From NCBI GenBank assembly GCA_040223695.1, contig JAVKFU010000019.1, forward strand, positions 1-64,000: 64,000 nucleotides of DNA, read 5' to 3'. This DNA is from Deltaproteobacteria bacterium. GTDB lineage: Bacteria > Desulfobacterota_D > UBA1144 > Nemesobacterales > UBA2774. A program made the translations under genes and the position numbers. The notes beneath the pieces are model-generated. The model was not told the DNA's origin and made no database searches. It saw only the letters and a program-made list of their open reading frames with translations. Positions 16,417 through 26,674 of the stretch are shown here, piece after piece (positions within the stretch are counted from its first letter, which is position 1; each line of letters begins with the position of its first letter).

Positions 16417-18129
16417 TCAAGAACCCGGCACGCCCTCGCCGATCTCCGCAAACTTGGCTTTTAATTCGGCTACCCGTACCTTGGATTCGGATAATTTCTC
16501 TTTTTCCATCTTATAGAAATTCCTGAGAGGGACAAGAGAGTCCATAACCTGTATCTTTATTCCGCTGAAATCCCTTTCGAGCTGTGAGCTCACTCCGGAA
16601 ATGAGCTCTTCAATCAACGCGTCCACCTTTTGGCTGAACTCTTTCATCGCATCTCCTCTCTTCTTAGGGAGAATGGCAAAAGCGGTGGCCATAAGGGCTA
16701 CCGTAGCCAGTATCCCGGTTATATCGACAATAAGGGATGAAAAAGCTGAAACCACAGCTGCGCCGACAGCCAGAGAGCCGACCTGAACGCCCAGAACAGA
16801 CGCAACTGCGCCTCTCGCGGAATCAACCAGATTACCTCCGAGACTTGCCGGGTCTACGGCTTTTCTTTTGCTCTCAAGCTCGGACCTGACAGTGTCCACG
16901 AGCCTCGTTCTGTCGTACATAAACCCCGCACTCACACCCGAGGAATCAGGCTTTATCGACTTATTATAAAACTCTATGCTGCTGTCAAGAAGGCTCCTTG
17001 CGGACTTTTCAGTCCAGATCACCATGGCGTCGAGGTCCTTTTCAAGCTCCGCCACTGTCTGGCGGGAAACCCGGTACTCGAACTCTTTGGCTATTTTCTT
17101 CTTGCTCGTGAGCTTGAGGATGTTGCTGAACCTTATAAGCTCATCTATGTACTCAATACCTCTCGTTTTAAATTCGAGAAGCCTGCTCCTTATCCTCTCT
17201 GTAAACTGCGCGGAATTATTCACTATCTCTTCCTTCATCGAATCAAGCTTCTTCTCGAATTCGGCCAGCTTCTGCGTATCTTCGGTTATTTTTTCAATAT
17301 GCCCGTCGAGAATATTTTCCGCCTCCGCGCATAAATTTATGGCAATATCCGAGGTGCTCCCGATTTTCATCCGTATGCGCTCTTCTTCGCCCAGTGTATT
17401 GAATATATACTCCTCAAGCTTCTCAAATCCGCTTCTCTCGTATAAGGCGGAATCGGAAGAGTGCATCGCCTGAGAGGCAAGTCGTGCCGAGACAGGTATA
17501 ACAAGCGGCTTTATGCCGAACTTTCGCTCCAGTTCCTTTTCGGTGTGTTGTATCAGCGTCTCAAGCTCGTCCCGGTCTCGTGCGATATCGATCTTGTTTA
17601 AGAGGAAAACTATATTTTTTAACCAGTCCTCCCTGATAAATTTTATAAGCTTCGCTTCGCTTCCGGTAACCGCACGTTCCGCCCCGATCGTGAAAAACAC
17701 GATGTCGGCCTTCGGGATAAACTCCTGAGTAAGCTGCTCGTGCTGCTCGATCGTAACGTTTGTGCCGGGGGTGTCAACTATAAAGAGCCCCTTTAACCTG
17801 TCCTGAGCGAGAGATATGACACGGTTTCCATTTTCAATGTGTTCTTCCTCATTGTCCCCGTATCTAATTATGATTATTGTATCGGTAGTGGGGGTTATGC
17901 CCTCGGGGAGCACCTGCTGTTTAAGAAGGGTATTGATTATGGAAGATTTTCCCGTGCTGAACTCGCCGATGAAAACAAGAGAGAAGAGGTTCTCCACGCT
18001 CTCCTGTACCGATTTTAACTTTCCCTCAAGCTCCGGATCGGATAATTCCTTTATTTCAATAAATAAGGACTTGAGCAGTAATTTTTGCTCCAGAATAATT
18101 TCTGAGTATTTCTCTTCCAATATTTGCAT
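16417..18129 (-). CDS. Bacterial dynamin-like GTPase
   Basis: A 570-residue large GTPase. Motifs are G1 GEFSTGKSSIINTLL, G2 threonines in GITPTTD, G3 FIVDTPGTN and G4 LLNKID, followed by long predicted helices (about 250-400) and a hydrophobic paddle-like segment about 425-490 (VLGVQVGSLAVGAAVV, ITGILATVALMATAFAIL) flanked by more helix. This is the plan of bacterial dynamin-like proteins that bind and remodel membranes. Usually such genes come in pairs; here it is alone, convergent with a PilZ gene, so it may act as a homo-oligomer. No clear ribosome binding site. Confidence 0.87.
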   Translation of the reverse strand: MQILEEKYSEIILEQKLLLKSLFIEIKELSDPELEGKLKSVQESVENLFSLVFIGEFSTGKSSIINTLLKQQVLPEGITPTTDTIIIIRYGDNEEEHIENGNRVISLAQDRLKGLFIVDTPGTNVTIEQHEQLTQEFIPKADIVFFTIGAERAVTGSEAKLIKFIREDWLKNIVFLLNKIDIARDRDELETLIQHTEKELERKFGIKPLVIPVSARLASQAMHSSDSALYERSGFEKLEEYIFNTLGEEERIRMKIGSTSDIAINLCAEAENILDGHIEKITEDTQKLAEFEKKLDSMKEEIVNNSAQFTERIRSRLLEFKTRGIEYIDELIRFSNILKLTSKKKIAKEFEYRVSRQTVAELEKDLDAMVIWTEKSARSLLDSSIEFYNKSIKPDSSGVSAGFMYDRTRLVDTVRSELESKRKAVDPASLGGNLVDSARGAVASVLGVQVGSLAVGAAVVSAFSSLIVDITGILATVALMATAFAILPKKRGDAMKEFSQKVDALIEELISGVSSQLERDFSGIKIQVMDSLVPLRNFYKMEKEKLSESKVRVAELKAKFAEIGEGVPGS

Positions 18130-18293
18130 AGCAATTCAGTACTCAATTATAACCAAGAAACCATATTATTGATATTTAAGGCCAACCGGGAGCGGAAACC
18201 CGCTACAACCTCTGGATAATCCATACTTGTAATACTCAAAGCAGGCAGTAAACTGAGTTATATAGGGTAATTGGAAGAACGCGTACCGAGAGC

Positions 18294-20534
18294 TTGAATA
18301 CTACAAATATAAAAAATTCAATTTTAATCCTGCTGGCCGGTATAGTTTATATAGCCGCTGTATTCCCTGCGCTCACTATCTTATACAGCTCAACAGCCTA
18401 TGCTTCCGGGGAAAAAAACATGAGCAATCAAAACCGATTGAAAGACGAGAAGAGCCCCTACCTGCTTCAGCATGCCGATAATCCGGTTGACTGGTATCCG
18501 TGGGGAGACGAGGCTTTTGAAAAGGCTCTGAGGGAAGATAAACCGATACTACTGTCAATAGGATATTCGACATGCCACTGGTGCCATGTAATGGAGCACG
18601 AGTCGTTCGAAGACCCCGAAGTGGCCAGGCTGATGAATGAAACCTTCGTGTCTATAAAAGTCGACCGGGAGGAAAGACCCGATATAGACAACATCTACAT
18701 GACGGTATGCCAGATGCTCTCAAAAGGAGGGTGCGGATGGCCGCTGAACATTGTGATGACCCCGGACAAAAAACCCTTTTTTGCGGCTACCTATATACCC
18801 AAGGAGGCCCGGTTCGGACGGGTGGGAATGATGGACCTGGTCCCCAGGATTAAAGAAGTCTGGGAGAAACAAAGGGGCGAGGTTCTAAAATCCGCAGACA
18901 ATATTACGGCTGCGGTAAAAAAAGCGACGGATGTGTCTCGGGACACTCAGGGCAGAGAACTCACCGGAGGAACGCTTACCGTAGGCTATAATCAGCTTTT
19001 AAGCAGATTCGATGAGACAAACGGCGGTTTCGGCACCGCTCCCAAGTTTCCCACGCCTCACAATCACCTGTTCCTGCTCCGGTACTGGAAACGCACCGGG
19101 GACGAACAGGCGCTTCAAATGGTTGAAAAATCTCTCAGGGAGATGCGTCTCGGCGGAGTATACGACCACATCGGCTTCGGTTTTCACCGATACTCCACCG
19201 ATCCCAAATGGTTTCTCCCCCATTTTGAAAAGATGCTCTACGACCAGGCGATGCTCGCTATGGCCTACACCGAAGCCTGGCAGGCAACCGGGAAAAAGGA
19301 ATATGAAAAAACAGCGAGGGAAATATTTGAATACGTGCTGAGGGATATGACTGCGCCGGGAGGAGGTTTTTATTCCGCCGAAGACGCGGACAGCGAGGGC
19401 GAAGAAGGCAAGTTCTATGTGTGGACAGCGGAGGAAATCAGGGAAGTTCTGGGGAAAGAAGAAGCGGATTTGATTATCAAAACATACAGTGTCGAGGAGT
19501 CCGGAAACTTCAGCGAGGAAGCCTCGGGCGAGAAAACGGGCGAGAACATACTTCACCTCAAAGAACCTCTATCCGAAGCGGCCTCGTCCTACAGCGTCAG
19601 TGAAGAGCGGTTCGAAGAAAGAATAGAAACCGCGCGTAAAAAACTGTTCGACGCGAGAGAGAAGAGGGTGCATCCCCACAAGGACGACAAGATTCTTACA
19701 GACTGGAACGGCTTGATGATAGCCGCCCTCTCCGGGGGAGCAAGCGCTTTCGACGACCCTCGGTACGCAGAGGCCGCCCGCGGGGCAGCAGACTTTATAT
19801 TGAAGGACATGCGGGACGAAAACGGCCGGCTTCTTCACCGTTACAGGGAAGGGGAAGCGGGCATTCAGGCAACCATCGATGACTATTCTTTCTTCATATG
19901 GGGACTCCTTGAGCTCTACGAGAGCACGTTTGAAATAAGGTATTTAGAAGCCGCCCTGGAGCTTCAAAAAATAATGACGGAACTCTTTTGGGACGATGAA
20001 AACGGGGGCTTCTATTTCACATCGGAAGACGCTGAGGAGCTGATTGCAAGACAAAAGGAGATCTATGACGGCGCTATTCCTTCGGGTAATTCAGTAGCCA
20101 TGCTCAACCTGCTTAAAATTTCGCGTATAACGGGCGACCCCTCTTTTGAAAGTATGGCATCGAAGCTCGGAATCGCTTTTTCGCAACCAATCGAGCAGGC
20201 CCCAAGCGCATATACGCAGCTGCTGGCGGGTCTCGACTTCGGAATCGGCCCCTCATACGAAGTAGTTATCGTAGGAGAACCGGGCACGGAAGATACGAAA
20301 AAAATGCTGCGAGCTCTGAGAAAGGAGTATGTCCCGAATAAAGTAGTCCTTTTCCGTGAAGCGAATGATAAAAGCGAGATCACTAAAATAGCGGAGTTCA
20401 CCAAAGGCCAGTCGGCGATGGACGGAAAGTCCACGGCGTACGTTTGTCTGAACCATATCTGCAAGCTCCCTACCGACGACATAAATAAAATGCTCGAGCT
20501 CCTGAATGAAACAAATGCCGAAGGGGAAAAATAA
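18294..20534 (+). CDS. Exported DUF255/YyaL-type thioredoxin-fold protein
   Basis: A 746-residue protein with an N-terminal thioredoxin-like DUF255 domain ([21 protein letters not shown], then the CxxC in [16 protein letters not shown]) followed by an (alpha/alpha)6-barrel-like region as in N-acylglucosamine epimerase folds ([47 protein letters not shown]). The frame starts at TTG 18294 and encodes a convincing signal peptide ending AYAS; most relatives start at the equivalent of ATG 18420 and are cytoplasmic. The extension suggests a periplasmic variant. Substrate unknown. Single gene, no operon partner. Confidence 0.88.
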   Translation: MNTTNIKNSILILLAGIVYIAAVFPALTILYSSTAYASGEKNMSNQNRLKDEKSPYLLQHADNPVDWYPWGDEAFEKALREDKPILLSIGYSTCHWCHVMEHESFEDPEVARLMNETFVSIKVDREERPDIDNIYMTVCQMLSKGGCGWPLNIVMTPDKKPFFAATYIPKEARFGRVGMMDLVPRIKEVWEKQRGEVLKSADNITAAVKKATDVSRDTQGRELTGGTLTVGYNQLLSRFDETNGGFGTAPKFPTPHNHLFLLRYWKRTGDEQALQMVEKSLREMRLGGVYDHIGFGFHRYSTDPKWFLPHFEKMLYDQAMLAMAYTEAWQATGKKEYEKTAREIFEYVLRDMTAPGGGFYSAEDADSEGEEGKFYVWTAEEIREVLGKEEADLIIKTYSVEESGNFSEEASGEKTGENILHLKEPLSEAASSYSVSEERFEERIETARKKLFDAREKRVHPHKDDKILTDWNGLMIAALSGGASAFDDPRYAEAARGAADFILKDMRDENGRLLHRYREGEAGIQATIDDYSFFIWGLLELYESTFEIRYLEAALELQKIMTELFWDDENGGFYFTSEDAEELIARQKEIYDGAIPSGNSVAMLNLLKISRITGDPSFESMASKLGIAFSQPIEQAPSAYTQLLAGLDFGIGPSYEVVIVGEPGTEDTKKMLRALRKEYVPNKVVLFREANDKSEITKIAEFTKGQSAMDGKSTAYVCLNHICKLPTDDINKMLELLNETNAEGEK

Positions 20535-20561
20535 CTGTCGAAACCCTTTTGATTAAATGTA

Positions 20562-20589
20562 TTGATTTCATGTAAAGCGGCCTTATAAT
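20562..20589 (+). promoter_or_regulatory. Sigma-70 promoter for the small acidic protein
   Basis: TTGATT (20562-20567), 16-nt gap, TATAAT (20584-20589). It would start a leader of about 95 nt ahead of the ATG at 20692. Confidence 0.6.
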
Positions 20590-20691
20590 TAGGGCTTCTT
20601 TATAGTTGAATTGGAAGCGTTATCGCAAAAAGTCTGTGTTATAGTATAAGTTTGGTAAAGTAAAGAGTAATAACAGATGGAGGATACGTTA

Positions 20692-20853
20692 ATGCCCAAA
20701 AGAGGGAAAAGGAAAATTAAGGATTTGGTGGATATGCTCGAAGATCCCGAGAACTCCGGTTACATAGGCGGAGATTATGAAGACATGATGGAGCTTCTGG
20801 AGCAGGAGTTGGCAGATTCTGAAGATGAGGACGATCAGGAAGTAATGGAATGA
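20692..20853 (+). CDS. Small acidic protein, 53 residues
   Basis: A short frame [20 protein letters not shown]... ending in a run of acidic residues ([14 protein letters not shown]). The first ten residues are strongly basic, the rest strongly acidic, with a predicted helix ([11 protein letters not shown]). GGAGG lies 8 nt before the ATG and a good sigma-70 promoter is upstream, which supports real expression. Its last 19 bp overlap the 3' end of mnmG on the other strand. No family recognised. Confidence 0.65.
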   Translation: MPKRGKRKIKDLVDMLEDPENSGYIGGDYEDMMELLEQELADSEDEDDQEVME

Positions 20854-22748
20854 CCGACGGCATCCTTTTGAATCTCCCCCCGTTTTAAATAAACCATAAG
20901 TACAGAAATGGCCGCAGGAGTGATCCCGGATATTCTGCTTGCCTGCCCTAAAGAGCCCGGACGAACCTTTGAGAGCTTTTGAACTATCTCCTTCGACAAT
21001 CCGGGGATGTTGTCATAAGAAAAGCTTTCCGGGATGCCGAGGCTTTCGAGTTTCCTGAACTTGTCTATTTGCTCAATCTGCCTTTTAATATACCCCTCGT
21101 ATTTAACTTCCATTTCAATCTGCGTTACATAGTCTCCATCGGGAATTTCCTGCCCGTTGTTTGCCTGGAGGAATCCCAGCTCCCTATAAGAAATTTCGGG
21201 GCGTCTGAGAATTTCTTTCAGGGACTGTGGTTTCTTTAAAGGGGAGGAGCCGAGTTTTCCGAGAATATCGTTTACTTCTGAAGTCGGCATTACCTTTATG
21301 CTTTCCAGTCTGAGAAATTCTTTTTCAATAATATCCTTTTTGTTGGAGATCCTTCGGTAATTTCCCTCGTCCAAAAGCCCGAGCTCGTAACCCTTTCTGC
21401 CGAGCCTTATATCGGCGTTATCCTCTCTCAGAATCAGACGGTACTCCGCGCGGGAGGTGAACATCCTGTAGGGCTCGTCCACCCCTTTTGTTACAAGGTC
21501 GTCGATCATAATGCCTATGTAGGCTTCCGAGCGGTCGAGCACGAAAGGCCCCATTCCCTTTACGCGAAGAGCGGCGTTTATGCCTGCAATCAGCCCCTGG
21601 CTGGCGGCTTCTTCATATCCGGTCGTGCCGTTTATCTGTCCGGCGAAATATAGATTCTCCACAATCTTGGTCTCAAGAGTGGGCTTAAGCTGCGTAGGGT
21701 CAACGTAGTCGTATTCCACGGCGTAGCCGGGCCTCATGATTTCCACTTTCGACAGCCCCTCAATTGTCCTCACAAGCTCGTACTGGACCTCGAGAGGAAG
21801 ACTTGTCGAGATGCCGTTGGGATAAATCTCATAGGTGTTCGAGCCCTCGGGCTCGAGAAAGATTTGATGTCTCTCCTTGTCCCTGAATTTGACGACTTTA
21901 TCCTCAATCGACGGACAGTACCTGGGACCCACTCCCTTTATCTCCCCTGAGTAAAGCGGGGATTTATGGAGATTATCGGTTATCACCTTATGAGTTTTTT
22001 CATTGGTATATGTGATGTAGCAGGGTATCTGCTCCCTTTCCATCCGGGCGCTCGAAAATGAAAACGGCTTCGGGTTTTCGTCACCCGGCTGGATCTCCAG
22101 CATATCCCAGTCGATCGTTCTCCCGTCGAACCGGGGGGGCGTGCCTGTCTTTAATCTGCCGACCTCGAATCCGAGGCTTCCGAACGAATCCGATATGCCT
22201 GTCGCCGCAGCTTCTCCAGCGCGGCCGGAAGAGATCTTCGCCGCACCTATGTGAATCAATCCGTTAGGAAAGGTGCCCGGTGTAACGACGACGGCGTCCG
22301 AGAAGAAATGCTCGCCCAGCGTTGTTTTCACACCCGCGACCCTGCCGCCCTCAACCACAAACCCTTCGGCCATCCTCTGTTTAATATCCAAATTCTTCCG
22401 GGACTCGAGGGCGGTTTTCATGTAAGTCCTGTAGGCCTGCCTGTCCGCCTGAATTCTTGTCGCCTGCACGGCGGCTCCCTTCCTGGTGTTCAGTCTCCTG
22501 AACTGTATCGCGGCATGATCCGCGGCCTTTGCCGTCTCTCCGCCGAGCGCGTCTATCTCCTTTACAAGATGCCCCTTGCCGACGCCCCCGATCGAGGGAT
22601 TGCAGGACATAAGCCCGATGGTATCTATGTTCGCTGTCAGGACAAGCGTCCGGCATCCCATCCTTGAAGCGGCCAAAGCCGCTTCGCATCCGGCATGACC
22701 GGCGCCGATAACTATTACGTCATACTTTGTCGGGTAACTGATACTCAA
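20835..22748 (-). CDS. mnmG: tRNA uridine 5-carboxymethylaminomethyl modification enzyme MnmG
   Basis: A 637-residue FAD protein, normal length. N-terminal Rossmann motif [21 protein letters not shown], the [22 protein letters not shown] signature, [15 protein letters not shown] and the MnmG C-terminal helical domain are all present. With MnmE it installs cmnm5 on the wobble uridine of several tRNAs. The start is TTG 22748 with GGAG 9 nt upstream. mnmE is not next to it. The 3' end overlaps the small acidic gene convergently. Confidence 0.97.
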   Translation of the reverse strand: MSISYPTKYDVIVIGAGHAGCEAALAASRMGCRTLVLTANIDTIGLMSCNPSIGGVGKGHLVKEIDALGGETAKAADHAAIQFRRLNTRKGAAVQATRIQADRQAYRTYMKTALESRKNLDIKQRMAEGFVVEGGRVAGVKTTLGEHFFSDAVVVTPGTFPNGLIHIGAAKISSGRAGEAAATGISDSFGSLGFEVGRLKTGTPPRFDGRTIDWDMLEIQPGDENPKPFSFSSARMEREQIPCYITYTNEKTHKVITDNLHKSPLYSGEIKGVGPRYCPSIEDKVVKFRDKERHQIFLEPEGSNTYEIYPNGISTSLPLEVQYELVRTIEGLSKVEIMRPGYAVEYDYVDPTQLKPTLETKIVENLYFAGQINGTTGYEEAASQGLIAGINAALRVKGMGPFVLDRSEAYIGIMIDDLVTKGVDEPYRMFTSRAEYRLILREDNADIRLGRKGYELGLLDEGNYRRISNKKDIIEKEFLRLESIKVMPTSEVNDILGKLGSSPLKKPQSLKEILRRPEISYRELGFLQANNGQEIPDGDYVTQIEMEVKYEGYIKRQIEQIDKFRKLESLGIPESFSYDNIPGLSKEIVQKLSKVRPGSLGQASRISGITPAAISVLMVYLKRGEIQKDAVGHSITS

Positions 22749-22884
22749 TCTATAAACTCCATTCGACTGGAAACATAGAATTGTAAATACTTAAACGGTG
22801 AGCGTCAATTAATTTAATCCTGCTTTGGATTAGACGCATTATAGATGGTAAACTGTTTTTTCTTTTTCACTAGGAGGTAAGGCG

Positions 22885-23214
22885 GTGGAGCTTTCAAAGA
22901 CAAGAGAGATATTTGAAAAAGTCGACAGGAAAATCAAGGAGAACCCCCGGGAATACACGGAGCTTGGAGCGGTTTACAAATTTATTTTAGACGGACCTGA
23001 CGGAGGAACCTGGGTCATAGATCTGAGAAAAGACACAGTAGGGGTGAGAGAAAGCGATGAAGAAGCAAATTGCACCTTTGAGGCTCAGGACATTCATTTT
23101 ATAGAGCTGTTCAACGGGTCCCTTCCGCCCGAAAACGCCTTCATAACGGGAAAGCTCAAGCTCAGCGGAGACGTCCTTCTTGCAGTGAAATTCGGAGAAT
23201 TATTAAAAAGGTAG
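22885..23214 (+). CDS. SCP2 sterol-carrier-type domain protein
   Basis: A 109-residue single SCP2 fold: YKFILDGPDGGTWVIDLRKDTVGV, then ANCTFEAQDIHFIELFNGSLPPENAFITGKLKLSGDVLLAVKFGELL, matching the usual order of strands and the terminal helix. Such proteins hold hydrophobic lipids or acyl chains. GTG start with AGGAGG 7 nt upstream. It lies divergent from mnmG and about 55 nt ahead of an SPL-like radical SAM gene, with which it may be co-transcribed. Ligand unknown. Confidence 0.87.
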   Translation: MELSKTREIFEKVDRKIKENPREYTELGAVYKFILDGPDGGTWVIDLRKDTVGVRESDEEANCTFEAQDIHFIELFNGSLPPENAFITGKLKLSGDVLLAVKFGELLKR

Positions 23215-23269
23215 CAGATTCCCCGCTCATAAACCGTTAATTAACCAGTAACGCTAACCAGGGTATTGG

Positions 23270-24337
23270 ATGAAATGGTTTCAGTCCCGAGGGGGCGGCG
23301 AGTTAACAACCATGATAGAAAAACCGGACCGAGTCTACATAGAAGAATGCGTAAGAGAGCACCCGGTAACAGAAAAAATACTATCCAGGCTTGAATCCGT
23401 ACCCGTAACTTTTATTGAAGATCACAGAAATATAGGGAAGGAGAAAACTTTTTCCGAAAGGGCCGGTGAAGATAAAAATTGCCTTGCGCTCGCCTATAAA
23501 AAGGGGGAGCTTGTAAAAAGCATCGGCAGAATGGAAGACGGCCAGTTCTACCTTTTTCACGAGACGGACTGCAGATACGACTGCGAATACTGTTACCTCC
23601 AGTATTACTTTCAGACGAAAATTCCGGTTATATACGTAAACAGGGACGAGGTGCTGAGCAGAATCGAGGATATACTTAAAACCTGCGAAAGCCCCTATTT
23701 TCACGCAGGAGAGGTCTCGGACGCCCTGGCCTTCGATGACCTCACCGGATTTTCGCTCGATGTGGCGGAGCTCTTTTCTAGATACGAAAACGGAACAATA
23801 GAATTCAGGACAAAGAGCACTAAAATAGAGAATTTGATATCTATCGACAATCCGCCCCGGAATATTATCCCCTCGTGGACATTCAGCCCCCGGAAAGTAG
23901 TGGAAACGATTGAACATAAAACCCCTTCCTTCGAGCAAAGACTCAACGCGGCAAAAAAGTGCCAGGAATCGGGTTATACGATCGGCGTGAGACTCGACCC
24001 CGTGGTAAGAGTGGAAGGATGGGAAAGGGATTACAAGCAAATGGTAGAGACACTGCTCACGACGCTCGATCCGGCAAAAATAAACTACATTTCTCTCGGG
24101 ACGCTCAAGCACAACAAGATGCTTTTCGAAGCAATAAAAAAGCGGTTTCCCGACAGTCCCGCGGTCCTGGGAGAGATATTCCCTTCAAGCGACGGCAAAT
24201 ACAGGTATCTGAAGTTCCTCAGGGTAGAGCTGTATAAGAAAATGATCTCGTGGATCAGGGAGATTGATTCGAATTTAAAAGTAGAGCTCTCTTTGGAGCC
24301 AAAGGAAATACATGAGCTTGTCTTTAACACGAAATAG
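23270..24337 (+). CDS. Spore photoproduct lyase-like radical SAM protein
   Basis: A 355-residue radical SAM enzyme. The cluster motif is CRYDCEYCYLQYYFQTKIPV, and the following YFHAGEVSDALAFDDLTGFS, TKSTKIENL and IIPSWTFSPRKVVETIEHKTPSFEQRL blocks are those of the SPL family. SPL repairs the spore thymine dimer 5S,6S-dihydro-thyminyl-thymine, but many SPL-like proteins occur in non-sporulating bacteria with unknown substrates. ATG 23270 is used; ATG 23312 is a possible later start. A symmetric terminator follows. Confidence 0.88.
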   Translation: MKWFQSRGGGELTTMIEKPDRVYIEECVREHPVTEKILSRLESVPVTFIEDHRNIGKEKTFSERAGEDKNCLALAYKKGELVKSIGRMEDGQFYLFHETDCRYDCEYCYLQYYFQTKIPVIYVNRDEVLSRIEDILKTCESPYFHAGEVSDALAFDDLTGFSLDVAELFSRYENGTIEFRTKSTKIENLISIDNPPRNIIPSWTFSPRKVVETIEHKTPSFEQRLNAAKKCQESGYTIGVRLDPVVRVEGWERDYKQMVETLLTTLDPAKINYISLGTLKHNKMLFEAIKKRFPDSPAVLGEIFPSSDGKYRYLKFLRVELYKKMISWIREIDSNLKVELSLEPKEIHELVFNTK

Positions 24338-24362
24338 TTGTGCCAACAATAATAAAATACTT

Positions 24363-24385
24363 AAAACGATATTAAATATCGTTTT
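24363..24385. terminator. Bidirectional terminator between convergent genes
   Basis: AAAACGATAT / ATATCGTTTT, a perfect 10-bp stem with a 3-nt TAA loop. It carries A and T runs on both sides, so it can end the radical SAM gene transcript and the sulfotransferase transcript. It overlaps the sulfotransferase stop codon. Confidence 0.85.
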
Positions 24386-25253
24386 AGTATCCGTAACTCT
24401 TTAATCTTTCGGCAACCCGAGCCGAGAACGACTTTAGCTCGGGGTTTTTAAGGTATGCAAAGCCCCTTGTCTTGTTAACCTTGCCTGCGGACTTTTGAAT
24501 TTCCGGTGCGCCTGCGTCAAGTCCGCAAAAATCAACCAAATGGTTGAGTATCGCTACCGGGTTCTCGAGAAAATCCTCATATCTGATCTCAACGGCGCCC
24601 TCTTTCAGGCTGGAAACGTGCCTGCGCGCTTCCTCAACATATTCTTCCCACATCAAAAGCCCCTCCTCAAGAGAAGCTCCCCTCAAATCGGTAAACACCC
24701 TCTCCGCGCCTATAAATTTGCGTACGAGATAGTACCTGTAGAGAGATTTGAACTTTCTGTGTCTGTCCTTCAGTCTAGAAAGCCCCTTTCTCCTCCGCGT
24801 CTTTAGACTGTTCACTATATCGAGCGGGTGGCGAATTATGTGTATTACCTTTGCGTCGGGGAAAATATCGAGCCACAAAGGCAGGATAAAGGTATTCCGG
24901 GGGTCCTTCCACCCCCATGGAATATCGAGCTTCAAAGGATTACGGTATTTTATATATTTCCGCAGTCCTAAAAAAGAAATAGCGTCAGGCGTACCCATAG
25001 TGAATCTTATAAATTCGCCGTAGAGAGCCCTGGCCTCTTCATCGGCGAGCAGGTACCTGATTGTGCCCGGATTTTCCAGCCCCCCGCTGCATTGTGTTAA
25101 TAGCCAGTCATTTATATTCCTGAAGAATAAGGCTTCGTGGTTATGTGTAAGGTTGCTGCCTACAAAAAGACCTAGGTCGGCGAGCATCCGGGTCAGCATG
25201 CTCGTCCCCGAGCGGCTCATTCCGATTATTATCACTGGCGGGATCGCGTTCAT
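24384..25253 (-). CDS. Sulfotransferase family protein
   Basis: A 289-residue P-loop sulfotransferase. The 5'-phosphosulfate loop is IIGMSRSGTSMLTRMLADLG, the 3'-phosphate motif VIHIIRHPLDIVNSLKTRR, and IRYEDFLENPVAILNHLVDFCGL is also typical. It should transfer sulfate from PAPS to a carbohydrate, lipid or peptide; the acceptor is unknown. There is no PAPS synthesis gene or glycan cluster around it. The ribosome binding site (AGGAA) is close to the ATG and weak. Confidence 0.87.
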   Translation of the reverse strand: MNAIPPVIIIGMSRSGTSMLTRMLADLGLFVGSNLTHNHEALFFRNINDWLLTQCSGGLENPGTIRYLLADEEARALYGEFIRFTMGTPDAISFLGLRKYIKYRNPLKLDIPWGWKDPRNTFILPLWLDIFPDAKVIHIIRHPLDIVNSLKTRRRKGLSRLKDRHRKFKSLYRYYLVRKFIGAERVFTDLRGASLEEGLLMWEEYVEEARRHVSSLKEGAVEIRYEDFLENPVAILNHLVDFCGLDAGAPEIQKSAGKVNKTRGFAYLKNPELKSFSARVAERLKSYGY

Positions 25254-25381
25254 TTCCTAACTGAAATTACACCATATAGCCGGCAATAACAATGCCTGTG
25301 AATGGGGAATTTACAAAGTGTGAAGCGAGTGTTTGGGACACGGAGTGCGGCGGTTGGTCCTTTATGAGTAAGATTATAAAT

Positions 25382-26572
25382 TTATCGCGCCAGAAAGCTT
25401 CTCAGGATATCTCCCATTTCGGAAGTCGCGAGTTTTTCCAGGGCCCTTTTCTCAATTTGCCTTATACGTTCCCTGGTCAAATCGAATCTCCTGCCTATCT
25501 CATCCAGTGTGTAAGTGGAGTCCTGATCTATTCCGAATCTTAGTCTGATAATTTCTTCTTCTCTGGGGGTAAGAACATTGAGCGCGTCCCTTATTTCATG
25601 CGTGAGCGCAGTGCTCGCCATTACCGAGTCCGGAGCGGGAGAGCTATCATCGGATATGAAATCAAGCAGTGTCGTTTTTTCTCCGTCAAGAATCGGAGTA
25701 TCCAGACGAGCCGCGTCATTCGTGGACTCGAGAATTCTTTTTACGCCCTCTACGGATATTCCCGCTTTCGCGGCAACCTCGCTCGGCAGCGGTTTTCTGC
25801 CCATCTCCTTATGAAGCATCGAGCTTATTCTATATACCTTGCTCGCCTGCTCAAGGACATATACCGGAACCCTGATGGTTCTTGTCTGATCAAGGAGCGC
25901 CCTTGATATGGCCTGATGTATCCACCAGGAGGCGTATGTAGAGAATTTAAACCCCTTGGTGTGATCGAATCTTTCGACCGCTCTCATTAGTCCGACGTTT
26001 CCTTCCTGAATAAGGTCTGTAAGCGGAAGCCCTCGTCCCATATACCTTTTTGAAATGCTGACAACGAGCCTTAAATTGGCCTTTACGAACCTCTCCTTTA
26101 AATCCATAGCGCGATCCGAGTAAGCCTTGACGAACGCCATCAGGCTTTCGATTCTTCTTCTAAGCCCTTCCTCGGTAAGCTTGGCGGCGCCTTTACTCTT
26201 TTTAGCAGTAAACTTATGTTTATTCTTGACTAATTTTTCAATGTTTGAGGTTAATTCCCTCGACCGTGTTTCACATTTTTTGATCTGAGCGGAAACTTCA
26301 ATTTCCTCTTTCGCCGTGAGGAGCGATTCTACAGCCATGTCCTTGAAATATACGTAGAGAAGCCTGAACTGTTCGTCGGGAGTCCATTCTTGCTCCTGAT
26401 CCTCAACAGCGGAATTATCTTCTATATCATAGCTGAATCCGGAATGATCGCTTATGTCGTCGTCCGTGATTCCTATGGAGTTAAACGAATCCTCGTCGTG
26501 CTGATGAAAGCCGTCAATGTTGTTCATTTCCGAAACGTCATGCTCCACTTCTCTAAATTTTGCCGATTTCAT
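25382..26572 (-). CDS. RNA polymerase sigma-70 factor of primary (RpoD/RpoS) type
   Basis: A 396-residue sigma factor with region 1.2 (FRLLYVYFKDMAVESLLTAKEE), region 2 (LVVSISKRYMGRGLPLTDLIQEGNVGLMRAVERFDHTKGFKFSTYASWWIHQAI), region 3 and region 4 (LTPREEEIIRLRFGI, YTLDEIGRRFDLTRERIRQIEKRALEKL). It lacks the long 1.1 region and large non-conserved insert of classic RpoD, so it could be the primary sigma of a lineage with a short form or an RpoS-like alternative. ATG 26572 has AAGGTG upstream; a GTG six codons earlier lacks a spaced site. A perfect consensus promoter lies about 100 nt upstream. Confidence 0.92.
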   Translation of the reverse strand: MKSAKFREVEHDVSEMNNIDGFHQHDEDSFNSIGITDDDISDHSGFSYDIEDNSAVEDQEQEWTPDEQFRLLYVYFKDMAVESLLTAKEEIEVSAQIKKCETRSRELTSNIEKLVKNKHKFTAKKSKGAAKLTEEGLRRRIESLMAFVKAYSDRAMDLKERFVKANLRLVVSISKRYMGRGLPLTDLIQEGNVGLMRAVERFDHTKGFKFSTYASWWIHQAISRALLDQTRTIRVPVYVLEQASKVYRISSMLHKEMGRKPLPSEVAAKAGISVEGVKRILESTNDAARLDTPILDGEKTTLLDFISDDSSPAPDSVMASTALTHEIRDALNVLTPREEEIIRLRFGIDQDSTYTLDEIGRRFDLTRERIRQIEKRALEKLATSEMGDILRSFLAR

Positions 26573-26674
26573 GCTCACACCTTTTTCCACACCCTAAATA
26601 GCGCATCCTATGTCTATGTTGTGTGTGGTATATTTTATAAAATGTCCCTCGAAAAAAGAGGTCCTAACCCTATA

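Noticed and set aside
22058-22689. Several long frames opposite mnmG and other GC-balanced genes
   Set aside because: They are mirror frames of well-supported genes, with no ribosome binding sites or domains of their own.
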